This document shows positions 1 to 6,730 of a DNA stretch of 35,198 nucleotides, one piece after another; position 1 is the stretch's first letter; each line of letters starts with the position of its first letter. Origin of the DNA: Streptomyces sp. CB01580 (GTDB taxonomy: Bacteria > Actinomycetota > Actinomycetes > Streptomycetales > Streptomycetaceae); contig NZ_LIXJ01000008.1 in assembly GCF_001905795.1 (NCBI RefSeq), forward strand, positions 1 to 35,198, read 5' to 3'. The translations under genes and the position numbers were made by a program. The notes beneath the pieces were generated by a model. It made no database searches, was not told where the DNA came from, and saw only the letters and a program-made list of their open reading frames with translations.

Positions 1-1
1 C

Positions 2-169
2 GAGGTGCTGCCCGGCCGCGAGGCCGCCACTCTGGAAGCCTGGCTACGCGGGCATCCGGGCGTCGAGGCCGTGTGCCGGGACGGATCGGCCATCTACGCC
101 GAGGCGGTCCGCCGAGCCCTGCCCGCCGCGGTCCAGATCAGCGACCGCTGGCAAGGGGTCCGACAGTGA
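2..169 (+). pseudogene. ISL3-family transposase fragment
   Basis: The open frame runs in from the window edge and reads VLPGREAATLEAWLRGHPG, then EAVCRDGSAIYAEA and VQISDRW. This is the central DDE region of ISL3-family (DUF/DDE_Tnp_ISL3) transposases, where the family normally continues DRWHLWHNL. Here it breaks after DRWQ and stops at 167-169, so only about 55 residues remain in view and the catalytic C-terminal half is missing. The rest of the element may lie upstream of the window. It marks the first of several dead mobile elements in the left 5 kb. The assignment rests on motif recognition. Confidence 0.7.
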
Positions 170-422
170 ATATCGAGCCGGTCTCACGCGAGGTGAGTAC
201 CGCCAGTTTCGTTGCCGGCACTCGCCTCGCGATGAACGCGTAGTCCTGGTACTCCCACAGGTCCTCGGACCACTTGGGCGGCTGAGCGCCGATGAGCGCC
301 CAGCAGTGGTGGAGCTCCCACCCTGCCTCCGTTCTCACGGCTAGCGCCCGCACGTACGCGTTCTTCTCACTGGTCTCCAAGTCATGGTGAAGGACTTCGA
401 GATCGATGTTGCTGGCGTTCAT
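138..422 (-). CDS. small hypothetical protein, 3' end abutting IS debris
   Basis: A 94-aa protein if the ATG at 422 is used (MNASNIDLEVLHHDLETSE); the frame extends to 455 without a better start. It is soluble, Trp-rich in the middle (WELHHCW, PPKWSEDLWEYQ) and has no signal peptide. I do not recognise the family. Its last roughly ten codons run antisense into the ISL3 fragment, so the native C-terminus was probably replaced when the transposase remnant was joined here at about 160-170. It may therefore be a truncated gene. Codon use is less GC3-biased than in the core genes further right, which fits an acquired region. Confidence 0.5.
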   Translation of the reverse strand: MNASNIDLEVLHHDLETSEKNAYVRALAVRTEAGWELHHCWALIGAQPPKWSEDLWEYQDYAFIARRVPATKLAVLTSRETGSIFTVGPLASGR

Positions 423-427
423 GCCAG

Positions 428-844
428 GTGTCCCCTTACTGCGGTGCGAGGGCAAGTGCGGCTGACGCTCATGTGAGGTCGTGGCAGAACCTTAGATGCG
501 CTTCGCGGCCGTACGTCTTCGAGGTCTCGGACCGCACCTACCGCTACCTCGTCTTTCTCCTCGCCGGAGTGTTCGTCGGGTACCTCGCGTACCGCGACCC
601 GGCTGCCTGGGTTGCCTTGTTGGCTGGCGTAGCCGTGGTGACACTCCTGTACACGTCGCTGGTCCGGGCAACGGCGGACGGCGATGTCGTCGGGGAGGTC
701 GGCTGCGCCGCTGACCGCGCTGGCATGGGGTGGTGGTCGCCAGATCCGCAGCACATCGGGTCGAACCGGGGTGAGTCAGTTTCGCCCGAGGTCACTGGTC
801 GCGCTGCCCCGACTGGGTCCTGGCGATCGGCCGGGGCGCCTTGA
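428..844 (+). CDS. possible small membrane protein (hypothetical)
   Basis: The frame opens with GTG at 428, but the convincing part is residues about 36-90. Two hydrophobic segments (YLVFLLAGVFVGYLAY and AAWVALLAGVAVVTLLY) are separated by a short charged turn, in codons with high GC3. The first 35 residues and the Pro/Gly/Ser-rich tail after residue 95 look non-coding, so the real gene may be shorter or broken. No clear Shine-Dalgarno sequence is visible. It ends just before the CRISPR relic. The family is not recognised. It could be a remnant of a two-helix membrane protein. Confidence 0.35.
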   Translation: MSPYCGARASAADAHVRSWQNLRCASRPYVFEVSDRTYRYLVFLLAGVFVGYLAYRDPAAWVALLAGVAVVTLLYTSLVRATADGDVVGEVGCAADRAGMGWWSPDPQHIGSNRGESVSPEVTGRAAPTGSWRSAGAP

Positions 845-881
845 GGGGGGCGGGTCGGACCAGCGGCCCTGAACACTCCCG

Positions 882-1033
882 GTCGCTCCCCACGCGTACG
901 GTTCGGACTGCAGCGAGGACAGCGTGTCCTGGTGCGTGATCTGTCGCTCCCCACGCGTACGGGGATGGTCCGCTTGGCCGCGTCGTCCCGCTCCAGGACC
1001 ACCCGTCGCCCCCGCGCCCGCGGGGGCACCCAT
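882..1033. CRISPR. Decayed type I-E-like CRISPR array relic
   Basis: Three 29-bp repeat-like units lie at 882-910, 943-971 and 1005-1033. The first two share GTCGCTCCCCACGCGTACGG. The second retains the GGGGATGGTCC end typical of actinobacterial type I-E repeats, with its inverted-repeat core CTCCCC...GGGGA. The third is degenerate. Spacers are 911-942 (exactly 32 nt) and 972-1004 (33 nt), matching the 61-nt period of type I-E arrays. A possible fourth, badly decayed unit lies around 1062-1093. No cas gene is visible, so this is an orphan remnant. Mutated terminal repeats suggest it is inactive. Confidence 0.65.
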
Positions 1034-1150
1034 CGGACCACCCCCGCACATGCAGAAAGCAGTCCTTCCGAGGCCAGAGCGCCGGGTGGTCCGCGGACCC
1101 TCCCCGCGCCTGGGATGAGCGGCTGGGCTGGGCGTTCGGGCTGATAGCAG

Positions 1151-1366
1151 ATGATCCGGCTGCGAGGAGTGCGGCACGCGCTGGCCGTCGTCCTCGACCT
1201 GACCGCGTGCGCGGTGGTGGACCGACAGTGCACCCCGCGCTATGGCGACCTGACGCAACCTTGCGGTCGCCCCCTGCGACTGAACGGCGCGAAGAACATC
1301 GCCTCCGGCCGTCGCCGCAATGCGCGTGACGCCCGCCGACCCCTCACGCTCCTCGGCCTTGCCTGA
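1151..1366 (+). pseudogene. Internally deleted ISAs1-family transposase
   Basis: A 71-aa frame joins two pieces found far apart in ISAs1-family transposases. Residues 4-23 (RLRGVRHALAVVLDLTACAV) match the conserved N-terminus of the family. Residues 43-71 (LRLNGAKNIASG, NARDARRPLTLLG) match the C-terminus, which normally reads like RLAGATNIAAALRHNARDP. The DDE core of about 300 residues is gone. The in-frame joining suggests one internal deletion. The product cannot be a transposase. If the terminal repeats survive, it could be a non-autonomous element. Assignment is from memory of family motifs. Confidence 0.55.
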
Positions 1367-1551
1367 GCACGAAGTGGACGTCACTCGACTACGCCGAAGC
1401 CCTGAGAGCTGTCGCAGAATAACTTGAGGCTTTGATCTTGGTCAGGCGGGCTGTCTCACGAGGTCATCGAGTGGAACGGCGCTTCGGCGTTCGTGAGTTA
1501 TTTTTCGACGACTCCCTGGGCCGCTCAGGGGTCGACCGGGTGCGGCGCATG

Positions 1552-1581
1552 CGTTCTCGGCGTTCTCTCAGGCCGAGAACG
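1552..1581 (-). terminator. Hairpin terminator
   Basis: A perfect 10-bp stem: CGTTCTCGGC at 1552-1561 and GCCGAGAACG at 1572-1581, with a 10-nt loop. It lies 15 bp past the stop codon of the minus-strand gene ending at 1597, the expected place for an intrinsic terminator. There is no long T-tract, as is common in Streptomyces. Confidence 0.6.
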
Positions 1582-1596
1582 AGAGGCAACGCCGCC

Positions 1597-2205
1597 TCAG
1601 ATGGTCGGGGTGTCGTCAACAATCGGCCTGTGAATCTCAACGACCGGCTTCCACCCCGCGGTGAACTCGATGAAGTCCGCACGGGTGGGGTAGGTGTCGA
1701 TCGCGCGACGGTCACGCTTGGGGCTGTCGCTCCCCTTGCGCCCCCGGGGAATCTGCTCCTCGAAGATGTCGACCTTCACGTCGGGAACCTCCTTGAGGCC
1801 CTGGCGCCAGATCTGCACGATGTCGGCGCCGAACGCCTGCCGGGCCGCAGCGTAAAGGGCCGTGAGGGCCCCCTTGTCCCCACTAGGGACGAAAAGTGCC
1901 AGGTCCAGCACGACGCCGGCGGACTGGAGGACCTCGATGGTCACCGAGCCGTTCTCGTCGGCCAAGTAGATTCCGGCTTCATTCTCGTCGTCGGGAAGGC
2001 AGGAGACCTCTTCCTGGAATACGGTTCTCGCCGTGATCGAGCCACCCTCGAAATCCTCACCGGACTTGGTCAGAAAAGCAGGGACATAGCAGCCGGGAAG
2101 CTTGAGTTCTGCCGTGTCGGCGGAAACGAAGAGCCTGTCCTTCATGTCGAGCTTCGTCACCTCTTCCAATGAGAGGCGGCGAGCGGCGATCTTCTCCGTG
2201 TTCAC
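1597..2205 (-). CDS. hypothetical protein (about 202 aa)
   Basis: The GTG at 2205 is preferred because GAAAGGG lies at a good distance upstream; the frame extends to 2253 with no ribosome site. The 202-aa product is soluble and acidic in its N-terminal half (EEVTKLDMKDRLFV, EEVSCLPDDENEAGIYLADENGSVTIE). A hydrophobic AALTALYAAARQAF-like helix sits in the middle, and the C-terminus is basic then hydrophobic (IPRGRKG, TAGWKPVVEIHRPI). I recognise no domain. It stands alone with its own terminator in a region of mobile-element debris, so it may be cargo of a former element. Confidence 0.7.
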   Translation of the reverse strand: MNTEKIAARRLSLEEVTKLDMKDRLFVSADTAELKLPGCYVPAFLTKSGEDFEGGSITARTVFQEEVSCLPDDENEAGIYLADENGSVTIEVLQSAGVVLDLALFVPSGDKGALTALYAAARQAFGADIVQIWRQGLKEVPDVKVDIFEEQIPRGRKGSDSPKRDRRAIDTYPTRADFIEFTAGWKPVVEIHRPIVDDTPTI

Positions 2206-2734
2206 GATTTCCCTTTCAGGTTGCTCTGTCCCTCCGAACGAGGACGCTACCACGAAACCCGGAGGTCAACTGCCCAGTAGTCGTTGGGTCAATGGCCTCC
2301 GATGACCTGCACGGGAGGATGCCGAAGCGAGTCCCGCTCGGTCGGGAACACGCATCCGCCAGATAGTGTCCCTCGTCATGGTGTTGGGGATCAAATGGCG
2401 GTTGCATTTCGGTGCGTTGGGTGGCGCGGAGGAACTAAAAGAGAGTTTACGGTAGATATCACCCATAGCGCCTTCGGGGGGCGAGGTAAGGCGTTTCATT
2501 CGTCGTGCATATCGAAGAGCGCAGCGGAAACAGGCCGGATGGTCCGACAACGCAACAACGGAGACCCCCACCGGCAACATCTGGATGAAGCGCGAACCGG
2601 AAGTCGCGTACTAGTGCTGCTCCGCGCAAGTTCGTGGAGGGCGGTTCACGGTCGGTGGTTGCGGGTTCCGGCGATGGGGTGGGCTTGCGGAAAATGTGAT
2701 GCGCTGTGTTGGCCACGTCGCGAGACTCGCGCGT
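2206..2734. other. Intergenic stretch without a supported gene
   Basis: About 530 bp lie between the hypothetical gene and the RidA gene. The only clear structure is the left arm of the 31-bp inverted repeat (2611-2641). A 25-codon ORF starting near 2379 (MVLGIKWRLHF...) has no recognisable family and is not called. Longer frames here are shadows. The promoter for the RidA gene is expected just before 2735, but no convincing -35/-10 pair can be picked. Confidence 0.5.
2611..2641 (+). repeat. Left arm of a 31-bp perfect inverted repeat
   Basis: The 31 bp beginning CTAGTGCTGCTCCGCGCAAG are repeated exactly, in reverse complement, at 4626-4656. Beyond the perfect core, the reverse-strand reading frame keeps some similarity (both read PSTNLRGAAL), so the arms are related copies of a longer sequence. 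No obvious target-site duplication flanks them. Confidence 0.85.
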
Positions 2735-3145
2735 ATGACGGCCGAGATCACGCGCATCAATCCCCCTCAGCTCCATGCGACTCCGGGGTATCACCACATC
2801 ACCGTCGTGGAGGCGGGCCGGACGGCGTTTCTGGCGGGGCAGTGCCCGCTTGACCGTGCAGGGACGCTGGTGGGACCGGGTGATCTGGACTCGCAGATCG
2901 ACCAGGTGGCAGCGAACGCCGTCGCGGCCCTGAGTGCGGTGGGCGCCAGGCCGGATCACGTAGTCCGTTCGGTGATCTATGTGGTCAGTGAGGATGTCGC
3001 GGTTCTGGGCGCCGCCTGGCGGCGCCTGACCGATTCGGTCGCAGGGCCGGCGTTCACGACCGCGAGCACGCTGCTGGGAGTCGCCCGGCTCGGTTTCGCC
3101 GGGCAGTTGGTCGAGGTCGACCTGACAGCGGCTCTGCCCGGCTGA
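2735..3145 (+). CDS. RidA/YjgF-family protein
   Basis: 136 aa from the ATG at 2735 (MTAEITRINPPQLH). The frame opens at 2696, but the family N-terminus fits the later start. RidA proteins are small trimeric enamine/imine deaminases that clear reactive 2-aminoacrylate. Visible family features are FLAGQCPLD (residues 32-40), the helix QIDQVAANAVAALSAVGA, VVRSVIYVV, and ARLGF with Arg118 in the place of the catalytic arginine of true RidA. The acidic pair after it is VEVDL rather than IEIEA, so this may be a divergent subgroup with another substrate. It lies between the arms of the 31-bp inverted repeat, 18 bp before the end of the convergent IS630 transposase, and is a plausible passenger gene. 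Confidence 0.85.
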   Translation: MTAEITRINPPQLHATPGYHHITVVEAGRTAFLAGQCPLDRAGTLVGPGDLDSQIDQVAANAVAALSAVGARPDHVVRSVIYVVSEDVAVLGAAWRRLTDSVAGPAFTTASTLLGVARLGFAGQLVEVDLTAALPG

Positions 3146-3163
3146 CCGCGCTCCCGTGAATCG

Positions 3164-4246
3164 TCAGGCCGTTTCTTTGAGTGGGGTGCCCTGGTAGGTC
3201 CAGCGGAAGAGGCGGGCGTGTTCGTTGCGCCGGATCGTCCAGGCATCGATCTTCTCGATCAGGTCGTTACGGCTGGTGAAGCCGCCGTTGCGCAGGATGG
3301 CGCGGGTCAGTGCGGAGAAAACGAGCTCGACCTGGTTGAGCCAGGAGGCATGGGGCGGGGTCCAGTGGACGTGCCAGCGCGGGTGGGCGGCCAGCCACGC
3401 CCTGGTGTGCCTGGCGGTGTGCGCGGAGCCGTTGTCGAGAACCATGTGGATGTCCTTGTCGCGCGGCAGGATCCGGTCGAGCCGGTCCAGGAAGGCGGTG
3501 AAGGTCGCGGCGTTGTTGCGCTGGATGGTCTCGATCAGGGTCTGCCCGGTGGTGATGTCCAGGGCGGCAACGATGGAGGCGGTGCCGTGGCGGCGGTACT
3601 CGAACTCGCGGCGGGTGGCTCGGCCTGGTGCGGCGGGCTGGGAGGGGTAGCGGCGCTCGCGGGCCTGGATCGCGGTCTTCTCGTCGATGGACAGCACGAT
3701 CGTGCCTTTCGGCGGAGTGCGGTAAAGGGCGCAGATGTCGCGGACGCGGTCCCAGAAGTCGGGGGTGTCGCGCCGCGTGAGCCACCCGGTCACCTTGTGC
3801 GGCTTGAGGTCCAGGCCGGCCAGGACCCTGCCGACCTGAGAGGCGGATATCGGGGCGAAGACAGTGCCCGCCACCTGGGCGGCGATCGCCGCATGGGTCC
3901 AGGTGGCGGCGGGCCCGGGCGGGGTACTGGTGGCCGCGGCGACCACCGCCACGCGCACCAGGTCGTCGTAGCGGCGCGGCCGGCCCGAGCGCCCGGCATC
4001 CTTCAGGCCGTCCAGCCCGCGCTCCGCGAACCGTCCACGCCACTTCCGGACGGTATTCACGCTCACCGCCAGGTGCCGCGCGATCGCCGCGTTACCCGCC
4101 CCATCGGCTGCGACCAGCACGATCCTGGCCCGCAGCACCTGCCTGACCTGCGCTTTCGCCGAGGAGGCGATCCGCTGCAGCACACCGCGCGTCTCCTCGT
4201 CCAGCGCCACCGGCACCGCCGCACACCGCCCCGAGCCTTCCACCAT
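3164..4246 (-). mobile_element. IS630-family transposase (full length)
   Basis: 360 aa. Residues 20-85 form a helix-turn-helix of the HTH_23/29 type (AIARHLAVSVNTVRKWRGRF) followed by DGLKDAGRSGRP. The DDE nuclease triad is visible: Asp188 in VLSIDEKTAIQARER, Asp271 in HMVLDNGSAHTA, and Glu307 in PHASWLNQVELVF. Length and motifs are complete, so the enzyme may be active. The ATG (4244-4246) lies inside a 31-bp palindrome with no Shine-Dalgarno, which would need a leaderless transcript. IS630 elements target TA dinucleotides; I could not define both element ends. It points away from the gene at 4295. Confidence 0.9.
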
Positions 4247-4267
4247 GATCAGTGATCATGGTGGAAG
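4237..4267. promoter_or_regulatory. 31-bp perfect palindrome between IS630 transposase and the 4295 gene
   Basis: CTTCCACCATGATCA, one central G at 4252, then TGATCATGGTGGAAG: 15-bp arms without mismatch. It contains the transposase ATG and lies 28 bp before the GTG of the rightward gene. It could be an operator, a terminal structure of the element, or an RNA hairpin that limits transposase translation. Confidence 0.7.
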
Positions 4268-4294
4268 ACCGGCCACAGGCGGCAGGATGGGGCC

Positions 4295-4687
4295 GTGCCG
4301 AAGAACCCGCCCGAGTCCATGCAGCACCACCTGCGCCAGCGGCTGAACACCCGCGCTCACGAGCGCTGGCCGCAGCTGGCCCGAGTCCATGTCAGCTTCC
4401 GGGCCGGGTTCGCCTACGTCAACGGCGAGTTGAACAACGGGGAACAGCTGCCGCTGTGCCGCCTGCGCTTCGCGGGTGTCCTGCACACCTGGGGCTTCGC
4501 GCTCTACCTCGCCAGCCGAGACGGCTACGCCGAGAACGTACTATCCTCCGGCCTCCCGGTCGGCAGCCCGGAGGAATGCCTCGACTGCGCCTGCGGACTC
4601 TACCTCAACAGCCCGGCAACCTGCCCCCTCCACGAACTTGCGCGGAGCAGCACTAGCGCGCCCTCTTCGGTCAGGACTTCGGCCTAG
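4295..4687 (+). CDS. conserved hypothetical protein
   Basis: 130 aa from a GTG (MPKNPPESMQHHLRQRL). The sequence resembles a small Streptomyces family often seen beside mobile elements: a basic N-terminal helix, then CRLRFAGVLHTWGFALYLASRDGY and a Cys-containing stretch (CLDCACGLYLNSP). The paired cysteines might bind a metal, but no function is known to me. The last 20 or so residues are encoded by the right arm of the 31-bp inverted repeat (4626-4656) and look atypical, so the C-terminus may have been altered. It is transcribed divergently from IS630 and shares its palindromic upstream region. Confidence 0.65.
   Translation: MPKNPPESMQHHLRQRLNTRAHERWPQLARVHVSFRAGFAYVNGELNNGEQLPLCRLRFAGVLHTWGFALYLASRDGYAENVLSSGLPVGSPEECLDCACGLYLNSPATCPLHELARSSTSAPSSVRTSA
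4626..4656 (-). repeat. Right arm of the 31-bp perfect inverted repeat
   Basis: Exact reverse complement of 2611-2641. It lies inside the 3' end of the gene at 4295-4687. The two arms enclose about 2 kb holding the RidA gene, IS630 and most of the hypothetical gene, which gives the layout of a composite mobile unit or of a hairpin-forming inversion substrate. Confidence 0.85.
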
Positions 4688-4760
4688 TCGGCTGACGCCC
4701 GTTGCTGACGTCTCGTCATGTTGGGCGGGGTTCGGTACACAGCAGGCACGGACGTCCGCG

Positions 4761-4821
4761 GTGCTCCCCGCCCGCGCGGGGATGGCTCCGCGGTCGCTCC
4801 CCACGCGTACGGGTCGGACGA
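4761..4821. CRISPR. Second, collapsed CRISPR-repeat relic
   Basis: Bases 4761-4789 (GTGCTCCCCG, then CCCGCGCGGGGATGGCTCC) closely resemble an intact type I-E repeat with its stem. At 4793 begins a second unit, GTCGCTCCCCACGCGTACGG, the same version as at 882 and 943. Only 3 bp separate the two, so the spacer was lost. It is an orphan fragment, probably related to the 882-1033 relic by rearrangement. Confidence 0.55.
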
Positions 4822-4851
4822 CCTCAAGCAGATCCAGTATCAGCGTGTCCA

Positions 4852-5106
4852 CTACTCAGGGGGAGGTCCCGGCACGTCCTTGGCCTGCTCGCACCACGGC
4901 CCGTCCGGTTCATCGACTTCGAACTCGATGCCCTCACCGGCGCGGCCAGGAGGTTCCAGACGGATCGCGGATGCCTTGCCTGTAAGCAAGTCCGCCACCC
5001 GCAGCGCCGTCCACCAGTCCTCGTACAGGTTTCCCGCCTTGTCGGCCCTGCCACCCGGCAACCCCAACTGGTTCACCCCACCTGCTGCCCTAACCGAAGG
5101 TGCCAC
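4852..5106 (-). pseudogene. N-terminal stub of a large defence-type protein (tentative)
   Basis: About 84 codons from a possible GTG at 5106. The segment LYEDWWTALRVADLL, then RLEPPG and GIEFEVDEPDGPWCEQAKDVP, resembles the start of very large Streptomyces proteins whose N-terminus is a nuclease-like domain (the E...EFE...CEQAK spacing recalls restriction-type nuclease cores) ahead of an ATPase. Here the frame ends at 4852 after PGPPPE, next to the CRISPR-repeat relic, so almost the entire protein is missing. The call depends on recalled similarity and on the good coding look of the segment. I cannot confirm the family. Confidence 0.4.
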
Positions 5107-5309
5107 TGACTTTAGACCCGCCCACTGACAAAGCCTGACGATCAGAGCTGCCTCTGGCATTCGAGGGTCATGCGGTCATGGCTCGACTGCACACCGATGC
5201 CAGCCGGAGCCCTGCCGGAGACTGGGTCACGGCTGAGATGGACGGCCGTCACCCGTGCGGCACTGCGCTGGATGGGTCTCAGGAACGGAGGCCAACGCAT
5301 ATCTCGGCC

Positions 5310-5329
5310 TTGACGCTCGTTTGACGCTC
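5310..5329 (+). repeat. TTGACGCTCG tandem motif, copy 1
   Basis: TTGACGCTCGTTTGACGCTC, itself two direct TTGACGCTC units. It recurs at 5626-5645 as TTGACGCTCGTGCGACGCTC (18 of 20 identical). Iterated direct motifs of this kind are typical of regulator-binding sites in actinobacterial integrative elements. Confidence 0.5.
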
Positions 5330-5553
5330 CGAGTGTTCAAGGGGCCCTTCGGTGGAGTCGAAAATGCCATCTGACCTGCGGTTACGCCCAGGAACCCCAC
5401 TTCTGACATCTTTCCGATGATGCATCATGTGGAGTGCGTGGCGATTCTCGAACCGGTGAAGTAAGGGCCCCGGCCTGCGGTTTCGTGGTATCCCTTGCCT
5501 GCTCGACCTGTTCCCACTCGTCCAACAGGTGAAGCATGGGGCTTATCCGCGTA

Positions 5554-5580
5554 CCCGCCTGATTTGAGGTTTCAGGCGGG
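5554..5580. terminator. Hairpin, terminator-like
   Basis: CCCGCCTGA (5554-5562) pairs perfectly with TCAGGCGGG (5572-5580) across a 9-nt loop. There is no adjacent gene to assign it to, so it may be left over from a deleted gene. Confidence 0.4.
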
Positions 5581-5625
5581 CGCGCCGATGGTGGCACACC
5601 GCGTGTCCACGCGGGCATCGGGTTG

Positions 5626-5645
5626 TTGACGCTCGTGCGACGCTC
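5626..5645 (+). repeat. TTGACGCTCG tandem motif, copy 2
   Basis: TTGACGCTCGTGCGACGCTC, an 18/20 match to 5310-5329 in the same orientation, 316 bp downstream. Confidence 0.5.
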
Positions 5646-6014
5646 ATTCTGAAGGCCCACCACATCAGGCGGGTATCGTTCGAGACAGCCGTGAGGTCCT
5701 GCTGACACGGTTTCGTGGCTGCCGGGGTATCGGGCGCCATTCAGGGTCACTGACGCCACTGAGGTCGATGTGATTCAATCCGGCTTCCGTCCGAGCGGAT
5801 CGCGAGGCGCTATGCGCCTATGACGAGGCGCTCGGGTGGCGTAGCGCTCCCAGACGGTCTTCATCGGGCTGTACGTCTTTCTCGTCCTAGCGGCTGAGGG
5901 TGAGCCCGATCCGAGTGCGACGCCCCTCGCGCTTGACGGGCCCGCCGGCCAGTTGCTCCGTTGGCGGGTTCCCTGGACCGGGAGTCCGCGACGAGCTTCC
6001 GCTTTCCCGGTTCG

Positions 6015-6680
6015 TCAGGGGAGGGATGTCGGGAGAGCCGGTGTGGCGTGTGTCCAGGTCGCGTCGAACTGGCGCAGGGCAGCGGTGTACAGAATGCCAG
6101 GCGCCCGGGCGTAGAGGCACGGAGAGTTTCTGCCGTGTGCCGACGCATTGTAGAAAGTGAGGTAGGCGGCACGGTCCGTCGCGATCACACGGCAGTTGTT
6201 CGGCAGATTGAAGGTGCGCAGTTCGATTCCGTCCCTCGCCTGTGTCACTCGGGCCAAATAGTCGATGTTCGTTCGGACCTGGTTTCTGAGCAGGCCTCGG
6301 GTGAAGCCTGGGTCGAACCGAGAGACCTCCTGAGAGCGCCTATCGAGCCACGAGTCCTCTCGGTGATCGGGGTCGGGCAACAGGATCTGGACGGACTGCG
6401 GGGAAGGCTCTGCCGACCACAAGGGTGAGAAGACCTCACGGGTGAGCACGTTTCCTCGGCCTGCCAGGACTTTGACCCAGCGGGCTCGTTGCAGGTCGCG
6501 AGCGAGGTCCTGTTCGGCGGAGGACTGGTGAAGGTAGACGCGCCCGAGCCCGGTCCTCGTGTACCGGGAGCAGGCGGCGACCAGCCACCACATGGGACGG
6601 GCGCCACGCAGCAAGCCGAGGACGAGGAGGATAGCGCTGGCTGCCAGAGAGCCGAGGATCCCTATCAGAAAGTCGTTCAT
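6015..6680 (-). CDS. membrane-anchored protein of the amyloid-motif operon
   Basis: 221 aa from the ATG at 6680 (MNDFLIGILG), with GAGGG upstream; the frame extends to 6722 without an RBS. Residues 4-25 are one membrane helix (FLIGILGSLAASAILLVLGLL), followed by a cytoplasmic part. Residues 70-200 (VKVLAGRGNVLT, SVQILLPDPDHRE, GIELRTFNLPNNCRVIATDRAAYLTFY) recall the phospholipase-D-like, catalytically dead ligand/sensor domains seen C-terminal to some actinobacterial regulators (DUF5919-like), where the ILLPDP strand and the late RxxxTDRAAYLTF strand are hallmarks. I see no HKD motif. It is the last of three minus-strand genes, 50 bp after the phosphorylase-like gene, so probably a membrane-tethered partner or target of that system. 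Confidence 0.8.
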   Translation of the reverse strand: MNDFLIGILGSLAASAILLVLGLLRGARPMWWLVAACSRYTRTGLGRVYLHQSSAEQDLARDLQRARWVKVLAGRGNVLTREVFSPLWSAEPSPQSVQILLPDPDHREDSWLDRRSQEVSRFDPGFTRGLLRNQVRTNIDYLARVTQARDGIELRTFNLPNNCRVIATDRAAYLTFYNASAHGRNSPCLYARAPGILYTAALRQFDATWTHATPALPTSLP

Positions 6681-6730
6681 GTGGAGCCCTCTTCCGGTGT
6701 CGGGTCGCATACGACGGGGCATCGATTGCG

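Larger units (their letters stand above)
5107..6014. other. Gene-poor stretch with direct repeats and a hairpin
   Basis: Around 900 bp with no ORF I can support; the frames present are short and lack family motifs. It contains two copies of a TTGACGCTCG-based 20-mer (5310-5329, 5626-5645) and a 9-bp hairpin at 5554-5580. Likely the scar of lost or decayed mobile DNA. Confidence 0.5.

Noticed and set aside
1062..1121. Possible fourth and fifth CRISPR repeats
   Set aside because: Some resemblance (GGGTGGTCC ending, CCTCCCCGCGCCTGGGATGAG), but spacing and sequence are too decayed to call.
2379..2456. 25-codon ORF MVLGIKWRLHFG...
   Set aside because: Too short, no ribosome site and no recognised family; could be a remnant but cannot be supported.
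3218..4255. 345-aa plus-strand open frame
   Set aside because: Antisense of the IS630 transposase.
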